Shown: piece by piece, positions 20,160 through 30,845 of the stretch
Layout: every line of letters starts with the position of its first letter
Position numbering within the stretch: position 1 is the first letter of the stretch
DNA from: Arion vulgaris
Taxonomy: Eukaryota > Mollusca > Gastropoda > Stylommatophora > Arionidae
Assembly: GCA_020796225.1 (NCBI GenBank)
Contig: CM036758.1
Coordinates: 30,049,647-30,113,646 of the forward strand
Direction: 5' to 3'
Length of the DNA: 64,000 nt
Made by a program: the position numbers and the translations under genes
The notes under the pieces: generated by a model
Databases searched by the model: none
What the model saw: the letters and a program-made list of their open reading frames with translations, nothing else
What the model was told of the DNA's origin: nothing

Positions 20160-20445
20160 AAAATGTTGCTATCTGATAAGGAAATAATCAAAGAATCCCA
20201 AAGCAGGAGTTGCTGTGGGAGAAGAAGGGTTCAAGAAAGGAAGGACACCGTAAGAAACCTGAAACAAACTTGACAGAGAGGTGAGATATATTGGACTAAA
20301 TTCCATAGAAGAGATTGAATGAGTTGCCCAGGATAGAGAGGTATGAAGAAATCGCTTGCAGGTCCTATGTAACCAATAATGGTGTGAGAGAAAGCCAATC
20401 TTAATGTCACGTAACACTTTCATTGTCTCTTTAGTTGATGTAATA
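20160..20445 (+). mobile_element. possible LINE C-terminal relic
   Basis: GRRRVQERKDTVRNLKQT and GEIYWTKF / AGPM*PIMV fragments are basic and LINE-like, but no diagnostic motif survives. It lies just before the p53-like exon. Confidence 0.3.
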
Positions 20446-20474
20446 CAGTCATTTCTCTCTCTTATTCCTTACAG

Positions 20475-20603
20475 CTATGGAAGAGTGAGTGTGCCAGTTG
20501 GAATGTCCCAGCTTTCTGCCACAAGCTCTGCAAGTCAATTAAGTGCTCCAATGTCTCAGGACACATTTGTCCATCTCTGGCAACTACTACAGAAAGAGAA
20601 TAC
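20475..20603 (+). CDS. p53/p63/p73-family transactivation-domain exon
   Basis: Acceptor with a long pyrimidine tract (CTCTCTTATTCCTTACAG, ending 20474) and donor AATAC|GTAAGT at 20604. In the frame entering with one base, the exon gives YGRVSVPVGMSQLSATSS, ASQLSAPMSQDTFVHLWQLL, QKEN. The core SQDTFVHLWQLL has the p53-family TAD signature SQ[ED]TFxxLWxLL, with F (20566-20568), W (20578-20580) and L (20587-20589) spaced exactly as the three MDM2/coactivator-contacting residues of p53 TAD1. An in-exon ATG at 20503 could initiate translation. If upstream coding exists it must arrive in phase 2. The role would be a stress-responsive transcription factor N-terminus. The DNA-binding, tetramerisation and SAM regions are not seen in this window. 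A second open frame on the same strand (LWKSECASW...) is cysteine-rich and not protein-like. Intron sizes on both sides are unusual only because of transposon load. Confidence 0.82.
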
Positions 20604-20870
20604 GTAAGTAGTTATCCTCAGATTTTGAATCAGATTGCCAACTTTATATTTTGATGTTTGTTCTCTTGCTTGTTACACTTATTTCATACTGCATGTATGG
20701 AGTATGTGCGCATTAATAACAAAATTTCACAAATGTTATAATTCTAATTTGCTTATGATGTCCCTGAAAAAATAACATTTCTTCTTATATTTCCTTTGTG
20801 CATTATCTGTCCATATTCTGTTGTAGATTATCATAGGATTCTTCTGCCTCTTCCAGTGATTATGTTTATT
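20604..20870. other. intron sequence
   Basis: AT-rich and unassigned, between the donor at 20604 and a family B SINE. Confidence 0.5.
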
Positions 20871-21025
20871 TATTCTTCTTTGAATGCTCCATATCGACTA
20901 CTTGTTAACCACTCTCTGTGATCTGAGCCTAAGAGCAATTGCACATTGCTGACCTACAAGTAGGCGCCAGTACATCGATTTCTGCAGCTTTTATTTACTA
21001 ACTTTGCTTCCTTGCAGGCCCAGCA
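20871..21025 (-). repeat. SINE family B, partial
   Basis: On the - strand: AGTAAATAAAAGCTGCAGAA, GGCGCCTACTTGTAGGTCAG-like, TGTGCAATTGCTCTTAGGCT and ACAGAGAGTGGTTAACAAGT. The left side has lost its head. Confidence 0.83.
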
Positions 21026-21074
21026 CCACACAGCAGTTTACTTATTCAAACTTTTGATTCACTTTCAGTTACAC

Positions 21075-21398
21075 TATCGGGGACTGCCTAGAGTAGTTGA
21101 TAGTAGCTCGGCCTGCTAGCTGTGAGACGCCTCATAGCTCGGGTTGAACCTACTGTCCAGCATTTGTTGAGTCCCTGGTCTTACTCAGGACGATAACGAG
21201 TACCTCTGAAGTCGGAGAAAATCTGCCTGTATGGCGGAATACTAATTACGAGTACATTGAGCACACGGCTGCCAGTGTAAGTAATTTACAATGTGCACGC
21301 TGCTGCCATTGTAGAAATTGGAAAAACGGATTTTCACGCAAAAATCAGTTTCAGAGATGAAACTGTCTGAGTTGAACGACGAAAGAGAAAAAAAAAAG
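21075..21398 (+). repeat. SINE family E, full length
   Basis: Same order of blocks as 4454-4795, about 95 percent alike by eye, with an AAAGAGAAAAAAAAAAG tail. Lies in the intron after the p53-like exon. Confidence 0.92.
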
Positions 21399-21654
21399 TT
21401 ACACTCTCTTCATTTGATATTTTTGGGAAGAATTCCTGCAATTTTATCCAAATCTGCTACTGCTATTCTTATCTCTATTAATGGATCTGTAACTTCAGTC
21501 TGATGTGTTAAAATACTTTGATGCTCATTTGGATTTATCAACCATTTTTCAATTTAGACTAGTCTTTACTTTTTTAAACTATCATCATGAATCGTCTTTG
21601 ACATCTGCTGAGAAAGACGTTAACTATGATGTCAGCTCAGTATTTATTTCTCAT

Positions 21655-21905
21655 TTTCTTTAATCCTGTTTTGCCTCACAGCTTCAGGATAAGATGAGAT
21701 TTCTAGTACAGGTTCTTCATAAACTGTTTTTCATTGCTAATGTTATTTCTGTGGTCCACCTTTTGCGTGGAAGACCCTTTTGCTTTGTATCCACTGTATC
21801 GGAGTAGAATTGTTATTTGAGGCGAACTGTCTGTTGGTATTCAGTATTGATGTTGTAACCACTTTTTTCCTCATGTCTCTATTTCTAAACTAGTCTCTAA
21901 ACATA
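21655..21905 (-). mobile_element. LINE ORF2 C-terminal fragment
   Basis: On the - strand it matches the 32388-33020(-) and 44960-45545(+) LINE family: CGATACAGTGGATACAAAGC, then GTCTTCCACGCAAAAGGTGG, upstream of a CTGAAGCTGTGAGGCAAAAC 3' end. Confidence 0.72.
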
Positions 21906-21907
21906 TT

Positions 21908-22085
21908 GTAAGGAGGGGACTGATGTAGGACCTAGGAAGCTACCCCAGTACATAAAAATGTCAAGAAATCAGAGCGCTGGCCTACTTGTAGGTGCATAAC
22001 TGGCACAATGTGCAATCTCTCTTAGGCTCAGCTCACATACAAACCACACAGAGTGGTGAACTAGTGGTCGATATGAAGAAGAATC
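21908..22085 (+). repeat. SINE family B, 5'-truncated
   Basis: GATGTAGGACCTAGGAAGCT, GCATAACTGGCACAATGTGC and CTAGTGGTCGATATGAAGAA. Intronic. Confidence 0.88.
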
Positions 22086-22292
22086 CACTTCAAACATGAC
22101 AATGGAGGTAGCTCTCTAGGGCAGTTTTGTGGGTAGAGGGGAAAAAATAACGCATACAGTGATACTAGCAGACTTTATGAGTACTTAGGAGGACATATGC
22201 AGACAAGCTTCATACTGAATGAGAAACAAAAGTTAGTAATCTTTAGTTACTTGTATTAACCATATTATTATTTGTGTAAAAACTCATTTCAG

Positions 22293-22396
22293 AGACTATA
22301 CCCAGATTGGTGCTAGAAATGATTCAGTTATGGGAGGAGGAAGAAAAACTAACCTTTCAGGTGGATAGATTTCAGATCAGGCATGAGTTGGACTTG
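22293..22396 (+). CDS. candidate exon after the p53-like exon, frame ambiguous
   Basis: Acceptor CTCATTTCAG ends at 22292. Joined to the two leftover bases of the 20475 exon, the reading is T-DYTQIGARNDSVMGGGRKT until TAG at 22366. DYTQI recalls the residues that follow the TAD in squid-type p53, as I remember them. To avoid the stop, that frame needs the weak donor CAG|GTGGAT at 22361. The stronger donor, TTG|GTGAGT at 22397, suits a different frame that starts at the second AG (22294) and reads TIPRLVLEMIQLWEEEEKLT, FQVDRFQIRHELDL. That is acidic and helix-like, and phase 0 at both ends. Only one can be right unless a base error lies in the GGGAGGAGGAAGAAAAAC run. A piggyBac copy begins 19 bp downstream. 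Confidence 0.48.
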
Positions 22397-22414
22397 GTGA
22401 GTAAATTTACCATT

Positions 22415-24652
22415 TTAACACTTTGCTGACCAGCCATCCTGAGTATTACTGTCTCCCATTACCAAGGGTGTTTGCAGTTTTCTTACAAAATAACTATTTT
22501 TAAAATTAAATTCATAAAAAAATTTTAAAAGCGACATACGCTCAAAATTTTCTAGCACCATTATGAATGGTTGTAACATCGAAAAAAATATTTTATGTAA
22601 ATTTGTCTCATAATTATGGCTGACCATCTTGATTTTGTGTGGCTATTTATAGAAATTATAGAATATGTTTTAAAACCAGCCACTTTTCTTAGTTTTTAGT
22701 GAGTTTGTTAAATTTCAAGCAATAATATGTTAGGGACATGGTTGTCAATGAATAAAACAAGCTAATTATGAGTACTGGTTTAACGATTGACAACATATTT
22801 CAACATAAAAACATAAGTTTGAATAAAATGCAAAACATTTTAATTTTCTTTGGAGTGTATGTGTTTATCGCATCTCGCTAATGAGTGTTTTAGAATGTTA
22901 AATGAATAAACTACACTCTGAATTATAGTCTTATCTGCTTCCTCATGAACTGGGGTTTATATTGTGCTGTATGCCTCTGCAGGAGTTTTGCAGGGACGTT
23001 GATAATCCTCAACTGTGTGGTATAACTTGATGCAGTGTCAATCATAGAAGTAAACATTGAAATTTGGGAAAGCATATGCAAGTCAGGCTTCTTTTCCCTG
23101 CAGCTGTACATAATTTACAGTCTAGTCTGTATCTTGGGTTTACATATTTGCAATGAAATGACACTCACTAAATCATGATCTTGCTGACATGAAGGCGTCA
23201 CATTTCATTGAAGAATAGCAGGTTCAAGAAAAGCGATACTGACATCCTGCCTAAACTTCTTTGCTGTGATAGTGGTTGTGGAGCTTGCAGTGTTGTAGCT
23301 TATGTGCCAATTGAACTGAGCAGTTTCAACTATGAAATGATATAATAGCATGTACCACTCATAGGATCTTTGTGGGTTGGTCAAGTGGTGATACCCCCAT
23401 ACTTTTGTTTTATTTTCTGCAAATACTGGCTTCTTGGTTATTATGAATTTTCAGACTGTCTTGTCCATAACACCATTGGAGTGAACAGTAGATATGAGGT
23501 GTCATGCCAGATAACTGCCAGCATGAATTTATCTTCTGTTGCACAAAACACAGGTTGATCTGTCGTGTTAATTTCAGTTGCGCAGTTGCATTTTCTTCAG
23601 GAAAATTATTCCTGTTTTCAGGTACTGTTCGCATGCACCTATCTGCATTTCTTTCAGCTCTTGAAATAAAGCTGGGCTTGAATGGAAAACTGTTACAGTG
23701 GAGTATATATCCTTTGTTTTTATATCCATAAAGAAGTTCTTTTACAAACTTGGATGAAACACAACCATAGATGATACCTAACACAATCTTAATTATTACA
23801 CCAGTAGTCTGAGACTGCTGGTTTACAACACATTTCCATATCAATCTGAAGGCACACTATGAATCCATACATTTCAAATGCACCAGTCTGGTCACAAGTA
23901 CGATTTTGGTACATGACACTTCATGTGTACTAATATATGTAATTTTCACAGTACCTATTCATCACTTCATCAGTGATCCAATCTTAGGCAGTATCAGGAA
24001 AAATAAGCTTGAAAGAAATCAATGGTCATATGCTTATGATATACCCAGTTTCAGTTCGTCTGGACGTGACACGTCGGTCACACTACTCACACACGATGTT
24101 ATTCGTATAGAAGAATAAGGTCAAGCTCAAATAGTTCGTTTTGAGAACTATTACTCCATCTCCAAAGATTATTTACATGTGCAGTTCTGTTCTGGTCTCT
24201 TGTACCACGCCCACTTCTTACTTCAGATGTACCAACATCAACATTATCGTGTAACTCAACATGTTTGTCACTACTGTCACATGCGGTTATTGCCCATACA
24301 TCTCTGCTTAACCTTGCGGTATCACTTTCATCACAATATTCGCTGGCAGAGTCAGAATCATCTATGTTATAAGTCTAGTTTATGTTATCAGACATTATAA
24401 AAATACTGAAGTGTACTTTTAACAAAATAACGAATTTTCAGAAAACATTGCTGCAAACGGGTCTAACTTTCGATATCGCGGGCGCAGCCATTTTGGAATA
24501 ATAAAATGCCGGATGACACGTCAGCGCTAAAGTTATCGATACTGCCGTCTGTTTGAATTGAACATGTTTGAAATTCGACGATGTCAAGTTGGTCTCTAAG
24601 ACTTATATCCGAAATTCGACGACCAGTCGAATTTGGTCAAATAAAGTGTTAA
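22415..24652 (-). mobile_element. piggyBac-like element copy 2 with TTAA target duplication
   Basis: TTAA at 22415-22418 and 24649-24652. Both ends begin CACTTT when read inward (CACTTTGCTGACCAGCC against CACTTTATTTGACC). The - strand encodes an acidic piggyBac-type N-terminus (IDDSDSASEYCDESDTARLS, near 24370-24100). It then has a decayed MTIDFFQAYFS segment and a central block KGYILHCNSFPFKPSFISRA, RTVPENRNNFPEE and a stretch like VHSNGVMDKTV.KFIITKKP (about 23840-23390). Most of the DDD catalytic core between the acidic N-terminus and KGY is missing, and stops are frequent, so it is not autonomous. The length, 2.24 kb, fits an internally deleted element. Confidence 0.87.
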
Positions 24653-24739
24653 TGTAATTCTGAAATGCTGATTATGTTATGCGATCGGGTCATGGTGCAT
24701 TGGGCATTCTGATGCATGCTCTTTCCTCTGCTGTAGCAG

Positions 24740-25690
24740 CCATTCAGATGTAAGACCACATACTCATCATACATACACATGAAAAGTTGACTATTATATC
24801 TTCTCTTCTACCACAAAGACAACACTTCCTGGAATGCCCACACGTAACTCGTAATTCTTGCAACCGTTCCAGTGTATGATACTCACCCATATCACATAAC
24901 AGAGTGCGTACTGCATTAATGACATTTGTTCTGTCCATACATCTGCCATTTGAGTAGGGACATTATTTGCAAGAAATTCTGCACATTCGTTGTTTTGCAC
25001 TCATGTTCAGTGTGTACAGCCAAACCAAGGGTCTTGAGATATGACCGCCCAGTGCTGTCCACCAATTCCGTGCACAGACTTCCGGTGTCAATCCTTTGAA
25101 GCATACTCATTGAGTCTGATATGATGATCGCGTCGGTTGACTGTTGTTCACACCACGAGAAAGTCCTAGAGGCAGCAATGATCTCTATAGTCATTCTCAA
25201 CGTTATTTCAAAGGCACCAGCCACAGTCCTCATTAATCGTGTTCCTGTCACTTTGTGCTCAATAAGCCCATGCTGATCTGGGTTCTACATCTGACAGCCA
25301 TCATGGTAAATAATGATATGCAGTGGATGGGAGTGCTGATTCACGAGTGTTATAATCTCAGAATCGACGATGCCAGGGCCCCATTCTCTACCGTGGTGTC
25401 CAAGTGTAACGACAGCCCTGGTGTAATCAATCATATCCTCTGGTACATGCATCCATTTTTCTTCACGCTTTAGCTCATCTCGAATACATTGTCTGTTGTC
25501 TTTCTCCAGGTGGATGAGGGAAATGGTTGTCCAATCTTTCCGTTAAGTGTAAGGGTTGGAGCTTTAATTTGCATGCCAGGGCCAGATGAGTCACCCTTGT
25601 TATGTTATATCCATGATTATTTAGTGGGGTCTTGATATTGTCTAGCCATCTTTTTCTTGGTCTTCCTTCGGTCTAGTCCCTGATCTCTTA
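24740..25690 (-). mobile_element. LINE RNase H domain and C-terminus, degenerate
   Basis: The - strand reads WGPGIVDSEI, GTRLMRTVAGAFEITLRMTI, EIIAASRTFSWCEQQSTDAI and IISDSMSMLQRIDTGSLC, with the catalytic E (TIEI) and D (ISDSMSML) of RNase HI, then AVHTEHECKTTN. Further on come MDRTNVINAVRTLLC and HTLERLQELRV. Frames shift at least three times. 25620-25690 adds RPKKKMARQYQDPTK. The same family lies in + orientation at 49345-49880. Confidence 0.85.
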
Positions 25691-25769
25691 TTGTATGCTA
25701 TTATTGGTGGTGTTATTGGTTTTTATTTAATGCATTATTGTATGCACAGGAGCATTTATTGTATGCTTC

Positions 25770-26012
25770 TTCTTCGAACACTCCATATCGACCACCTGTC
25801 AACCACTCTGTGTGATTTGTATGTGATCTGAGACTAGGAGCGATTGTACCTTCTGCCAGTTATGCGCCTACAAATAGGCCAGCAGATCCGATTTCTGCGC
25901 AGCTTTTTATTTACTAGGGTAGCATCCATAGTGCCTACATTAGTCGCCTCTAACGACATGCATTGTAGGTCGCAGTGGTACATTCTTTGCTTCCCTTGCA
26001 GACCCCGGCACC
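25770..26012 (-). repeat. SINE family B, near full length
   Basis: On the - strand: GGGGTCTGCAAGGGAAGCAA, GACCTACAATGCATGTCGTT, ACTAATGTAGGCACTATGGA and CACAGAGTGGTTGACAGGTG to a GAAGAAGAAG tail. Confidence 0.92.
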
Positions 26013-26229
26013 ACATGGGTGGAATTGTATGCTATTGTTTGTACACACAGCGCAGGCAAAATCATAGGGAGGGGTGTGTGTAAAATGTATACAATAAAGC
26101 AAATGATAAATGCTCTTTGGCGTAGATCCTAGCCCAAATATACAGCATTAAAACTATTAAAAGGGAATGTACATGCAAAGGAAATAAAAGTGTTTGACTG
26201 TCTGTAAGACAGACTCGAACATTTCAATA
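26013..26229. other. unassigned
   Basis: No gene or repeat seen. Confidence 0.4.
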
Positions 26230-26372
26230 AGCCAAAAACTTTGGATGCGCCTGCTCTACACCAGTAGGGGCCTTATGGGGTGCGCAACGTCTAGTCGTTC
26301 TTGGCAAAGACCGTTTATACATCACAATAAGAATGATCAAATGGTAGAAGAACGTTGCAAACAAACAAACCA
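26230..26372 (+). repeat. diverged SINE family A-like 3' part
   Basis: GGGGCCTTATGGGGTGCGCA, GTTCTTGGCAAAGACC and TACATCACAATAAGAATGAT parallel the family A 3' half at lower identity, so this looks like an old copy. Confidence 0.5.
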
Positions 26373-26479
26373 TTCTCAGCACAAGTCCCTGCTAAGGAAG
26401 GAGAAGCAGGCGTTTAGTATCAGCCCCCGCTGTATCCCTCAGAGGGTTAGCCCTTTCCGACCTTTATGATTACCTTATC

Positions 26480-26810
26480 GTCATGACTCCTAAATGATAA
26501 GCTTCTGTCAACAGTAATTCTTGTAATGTGTGTTTCAAAATGAGCAGCAGCAATCCACTAGACCAAGCCTGACTCCACCTGCATATCTATTAATAACTGC
26601 ATAAGAAAGTTGTAAGAGACATTGTTATACACATTTTGCAGATCAATGGCAGCCTCTATGCAGGATATCCAACAACTATCTTTGGTGCTTTTGTGTTCAG
26701 CTTCCTGTGCTCTGAAATCCAAATATAGAATATAGTTGCATGATCCTGAAAATCTGAGTTCTTAGTGTGTGGCATTTGCTCCCTACCGCTTCAGACCCTT
26801 TGAAGCAATC
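26480..26810 (-). mobile_element. LINE reverse transcriptase fragment
   Basis: The - strand reads SCWISCIEAAIDLQNVYNNV, SYNFLMQLLIDMQVESGLV and WIAAAHFETHITRI. This matches RT motif A and what follows (DIEGAFDNVxHxxLxxxLxxxGVxxxLVxWIxxxLxxRxxxV) of jockey-type elements, with motif A's aspartates altered. Confidence 0.77.
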
Positions 26811-26934
26811 ATTTTATTTTGTTACTGTATGTCATGAAAAATAAAAATACCAAGTAACCTTCTCAGACATAGAGTGTGAAATGTCTACCACTTTACATTT
26901 CAAAGTCAAATTATGCTGGAGTTTGGTGGTCAGT

Positions 26935-27185
26935 GAGTGTCTGTAGCTTAAGTGGTAGTCAGCTCAATCACAAGCCAAGAATACCTGGTTCAAACTACAC
27001 TGCGGGCAGGCTTGGAAGCAAATTAATTCCCTTGGATTTTTACGAATCATAAAAGTAGACATCACCATTCAGAAAGCAATGGTAAACTACTGAACGTATA
27101 AATGGTGCCTAGAAAATCAACAACTCATTTACTGTGGTTGATGGCTACGTCCTGTGAAGGATATGCCACGATTTTCAGTTGGTCA
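26935..27185 (+). repeat. SINE family C, full length
   Basis: Head GTCTGTAGCTTAAGTGGTAG, B-box-like TGGTTCAAACTAC, body GTTTACTGTGGTTGATGGCT, end GGATATGCCACGATTTTCA. Confidence 0.93.
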
Positions 27186-27199
27186 GGTCCTTTCCTTGT

Positions 27200-27930
27200 T
27201 GAGCAACATCATCATCAAGGTGCGTATCCTTTATATGACGTTGCTCTCTTTGCAGCACATCTGAAATTCACCCTGTCTCTTACCAGTTCACCCACTTCGT
27301 CGATGGTCATGTTCATGGTTTCTTTAATATCTTGTAGCCATCTTCTTCTTGGTCTGCCTCTGCATCCTGGGACCCTGCCTTCTAGTATTGTTCTTTCCAG
27401 GCCATCGTGACGCTTGATGTGACCAAAGTATGTAATTTTCTGTATAGTATGTTGTTTATCAGCCAATTCTCTTTAACATTTAGTTCTTTCAGGACATCAG
27501 TGTTTTTTTTCTTTCTGTCCATGGTATTCGTAGGATCTTTCTGTAGCATTTAGTTTGAAGGACTGGATTTTCATTCTTAATTTTTGTGTAATAGTCCATG
27601 ATTCACAACCATAAGTAGCCACTGGGAAAATGCATGCTCTCAATATTTTTAATTTTAGTATTTCGCTGGTGCTTTGCCACATGTTCTTCATTGTGTTTAA
27701 CTTCTTGATTGCTATTGCCAATCTTCTTGAGATCTCTTTGGAGCAGTCACCCTTTTGTTAATTATTGAGCCCAGATATTCGTAGCTCTCTACACATTGGA
27801 GTTCTTCATTGTTTACTTGGATGTTAGGTGAGCCTTTTGCTTTGTCAGTTGACATGATTTTGTTTTTGTGTATTCAAATATAGATGTTGGTCTTCACTAT
27901 GTTTCTTGGCCGTCATGATTAGGTTTTTGT
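27200..27930 (-). mobile_element. LINE ORF2 3' third
   Basis: The - strand has, in order, an ESYEYLGSIIN-like strand (about 27790), AIAIKKLNTMKNMWQSTSEI, LKILRACIFPVATYGCESWT and ITQKLRMKIQSFKLNATERS. After a shift come KITYFGHIKRHDGLERTILE and GCRGRPRRRWLQDIKETM. Two frames cover 27215-27721. 5'-truncated. Confidence 0.92.
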
Positions 27931-28049
27931 TGAGCATAGGTTGTGTGAATTGAAACCACATCCATCTTTTCCTTCATTGAAAACGCAAATATTCTACATT
28001 TAGCACAATTGTCTCACTATGTCTATGACGTTATCAGCTACACGTTATA

Positions 28050-28326
28050 TACCCGGAATGGTAAAATACATAAAAACAAAGTACTGTGGTTTTACAAAAT
28101 ACAATAACAATACACAACGTTTCAACTAAAAGATTTATCAAGCAAAGCATGCAAGAGAAGTGAAGAATTCACTTCTTACATATCACATAACATGTAGAAT
28201 CAAACAATAAATTCCTGTGTATTGTTTTTGTATTTTGTCAAACTACATTACTTAATTTTTATGTGTTTCGCCATTGCTACAGTTTTACTGCAGCCTTGCC
28301 GTATATCGATAATTTACCCGGAATGG
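28050..28326. mobile_element. foldback element, 253 bp, with 12-bp target duplication
   Basis: TACCCGGAATGG at 28050-28061 and 28315-28326 flanks an inverted structure. Left arm: AACAAAGTACTGTGGTTTTA, CAAAATACAATAACAATACA, then CAACGTTTCAACTAAAAG. Right arm: TGTATTGTTTTTGTATTTTG, CAAACTACATTACTT. The right end alone carries the tag GTTTTACTGCAGCCTTGCC. Same family as 45771 and 62412. Confidence 0.85.
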
Positions 28327-28626
28327 ACAATTTAATCTTAATCTATCAAACAGGGAAGGGAAACTATTTCACTATGCTACTGAGCCATCATTGCAATATT
28401 CAGTAGTGTCCCTTAGATGATTCTCAATTTGTTAAAACCATTCATTTCTTGACCAACTAATATGAATCTGAACATTCAACATGAAGACAAAATATTTTAA
28501 TGAGCCACGTCTTCAGTAAGTGGAAGATATTAGAGATTGCAAACTTAAGCATTTTTTGAAATACACAAACAAACAGTATCCTAGCAACATCTGGACTACT
28601 CTTTGTGGGATGAATGTGGGCGGAAA
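28327..28626. other. unassigned
   Basis: No gene or family match before the 36-bp satellite. Confidence 0.4.
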
Positions 28627-30600
28627 CCATGAGTGATAGTAAATATCGTGCATATGTTGTGCCATTGAGCGATCTTAAATGTCGTTCATATGTTTTGTTA
28701 TTGAACGATAGTAAATGCCATTCATATGTTGTGTCATTGAGCGATAGTAAATATCGTGCATATGTTGTACCATTGAGTGATAGTAAATTATTCATATGTT
28801 GTGCCATTGAGTGATAGTAAATGTCATGCATATGTTGTGCCATTGAGTGATAGTAAATATCGTGCATATGTTGTGCCATTGAGCGATGGTAAATGTCATG
28901 CATATGTTGTGTTATTGAACAATAGTAAATGTCATGCATATGTTGTGCCATTGAGCAATAGTAAATGTCATGCATATGTTGTGCCATTGAGCAATAGTAA
29001 ATGTCATGCATATGTTGTGCCATTGAGCGATAGTAAATGTCATGCATATGTTGTGCCATTGAGCGATAGTAAATGTCGTTCATATGTTTTGTCATTGAGC
29101 GATAGTAAATGTCATGCATATGTTGTGTCATTGAGCGATAGTAAATTTGCATATGTTGTGTCATTGAGCAATAGTAAATGTCATGCATATGTTGTGTCAT
29201 TGAGCGATAGTAAATGTTGTGTCATTGAGCAATAGTAAATGTCATGCATATGTTGTGTCATTGAGCAATAGTAAATGTCATGCATATGTTGTATCATTGA
29301 GCAATAGTAAATGTCATGCATATGTTGTGTCATTGATCAATGGTAAATGTCATGCATATGTTGTGCCATTGGCATAGTAAATGTCGTTCATATGTTTTGT
29401 CATTGGCGATAGTAAATGTCATGCATATGTTGTGTCATTGACAATAGTAAATTTGCATATATTGTGTCATTGAGCAATAGTAAATGTCATGCATATGTTG
29501 TGTCATTGAGCGATAGTAAATGTCATGCATATGTTGTGTCATTGAGCGATAGTAAATGTCATGCATATGTTGTGTCATTGAGCGATAGTAAATTTGCATA
29601 TGTTGTGTCATTGACGGTAGTAAATGTCATGCATATTTGTGTCATTGAGCAATGGTAAATACCATGCATATGTTGGTCATTGAGCAATGTAATGTCATGC
29701 ATATGTTGTGTCATTGAGCAATAGTAAATGTCATGCATATGTTGTGTCATTGAGCAATAGTAAATTTGCATATGTTGTGTCATTGAGCAATAGTAAATGT
29801 CATGCATATGTTGTGTCATTGAGCAATGGTAAATGTCATGCATATGTTGTGTCATTGAGCAATGATAAATATCGTTCATATGTTGTGTCATTGAGCGATA
29901 GTAAATGTTGTGCATATGTTGTGTCATTGAGCGGTAGTAAATGTCATGCATATGTTGTGTCATTGAGCGATAGTAAATGTCATGCATATGTTGTGTCATT
30001 GAGCAATAGTAAATGTCATGCATATGTTGTGTCATAGGGTAGTAAATGCATGCATATTTGTGTCATTGAGCAATAGTAAATGTCATGCATATGTTGTGTC
30101 ATTGAGCAATAGTAAATGTCATGCATATGTTGTGTCATTGAGCAATAGTAAATGTCATGCATATGTTGTGTCATTGAGCAATAGTAAATGTCATGCATAT
30201 GTTGTGTCATTGAGCAATGGTAAATGCCATGCATATGTTGTGTCATTGAGCAATGGTAAATGTCATGCATATGTTGTGTCATTGAGCGATGATAAATATT
30301 GTTCATATGTTGTGTCATTGAGCGGTAGTAAATGTCATGCATATGTTGTGTCATTGAGCAATAGTAAATGTCATGCATATGTTGTGTCATTGAGCAATGG
30401 TAAATGCCATGCATATGTTGTGTCATTGAGCAATGGTAAATGTCATGCATATGTTGTGTCATTGAGCAATGATAAATATCGTTCATATGTTGTGTCATTG
30501 AGCGATAGTAAATGTTGTGCATATGTTGTGTCATTGAGCGATAGTAAATGTTGTGCATATGTTGTGTCATTGAGCGATAGTAAATGTTGTGCATATGTTT
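28627..30600. repeat. 36-bp satellite, about 54 copies
   Basis: Unit AGTAAATGTCATGCATATGT, TGTGTCATTGAGCRAT. Each unit holds CATATG and ATGCATAT. Since 36 is 12 codons, long open frames appear on both strands (up to 251 codons). They follow the repeat exactly and break where single bases drop out (29370-29440, 29600-29700, 30030-30060). Not a gene. Confidence 0.97.
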
Positions 30601-30845
30601 ACATAAACGAACACAGCCTCTTGTCAGTGTCTCCTAAGTATACTATATCACAAATATTATTTTCATATTGTTATATAATTGACGTTGCAAGACTTACACA
30701 TGAAACTATCCTCAATAATAAACACGGTTTTATAAAAGGATACAGTAGGTGTCTGTATCATATAAGCACATAAACTGCAACACTGACGGTCACACCGGAT
30801 TGTTTCAGAGTGCCATATAAAATTGTCTTATAGATGCCTGTGAGC

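Noticed and set aside
28457..30773. Long open frames on both strands (up to 251 codons, SKCHAYVVSLS and MTQHMHDIYY repeats)
   Set aside because: The 36-bp unit is 12 codons with no stops in several frames. Frames break exactly where units lose bases. No codon-level constraint is visible.
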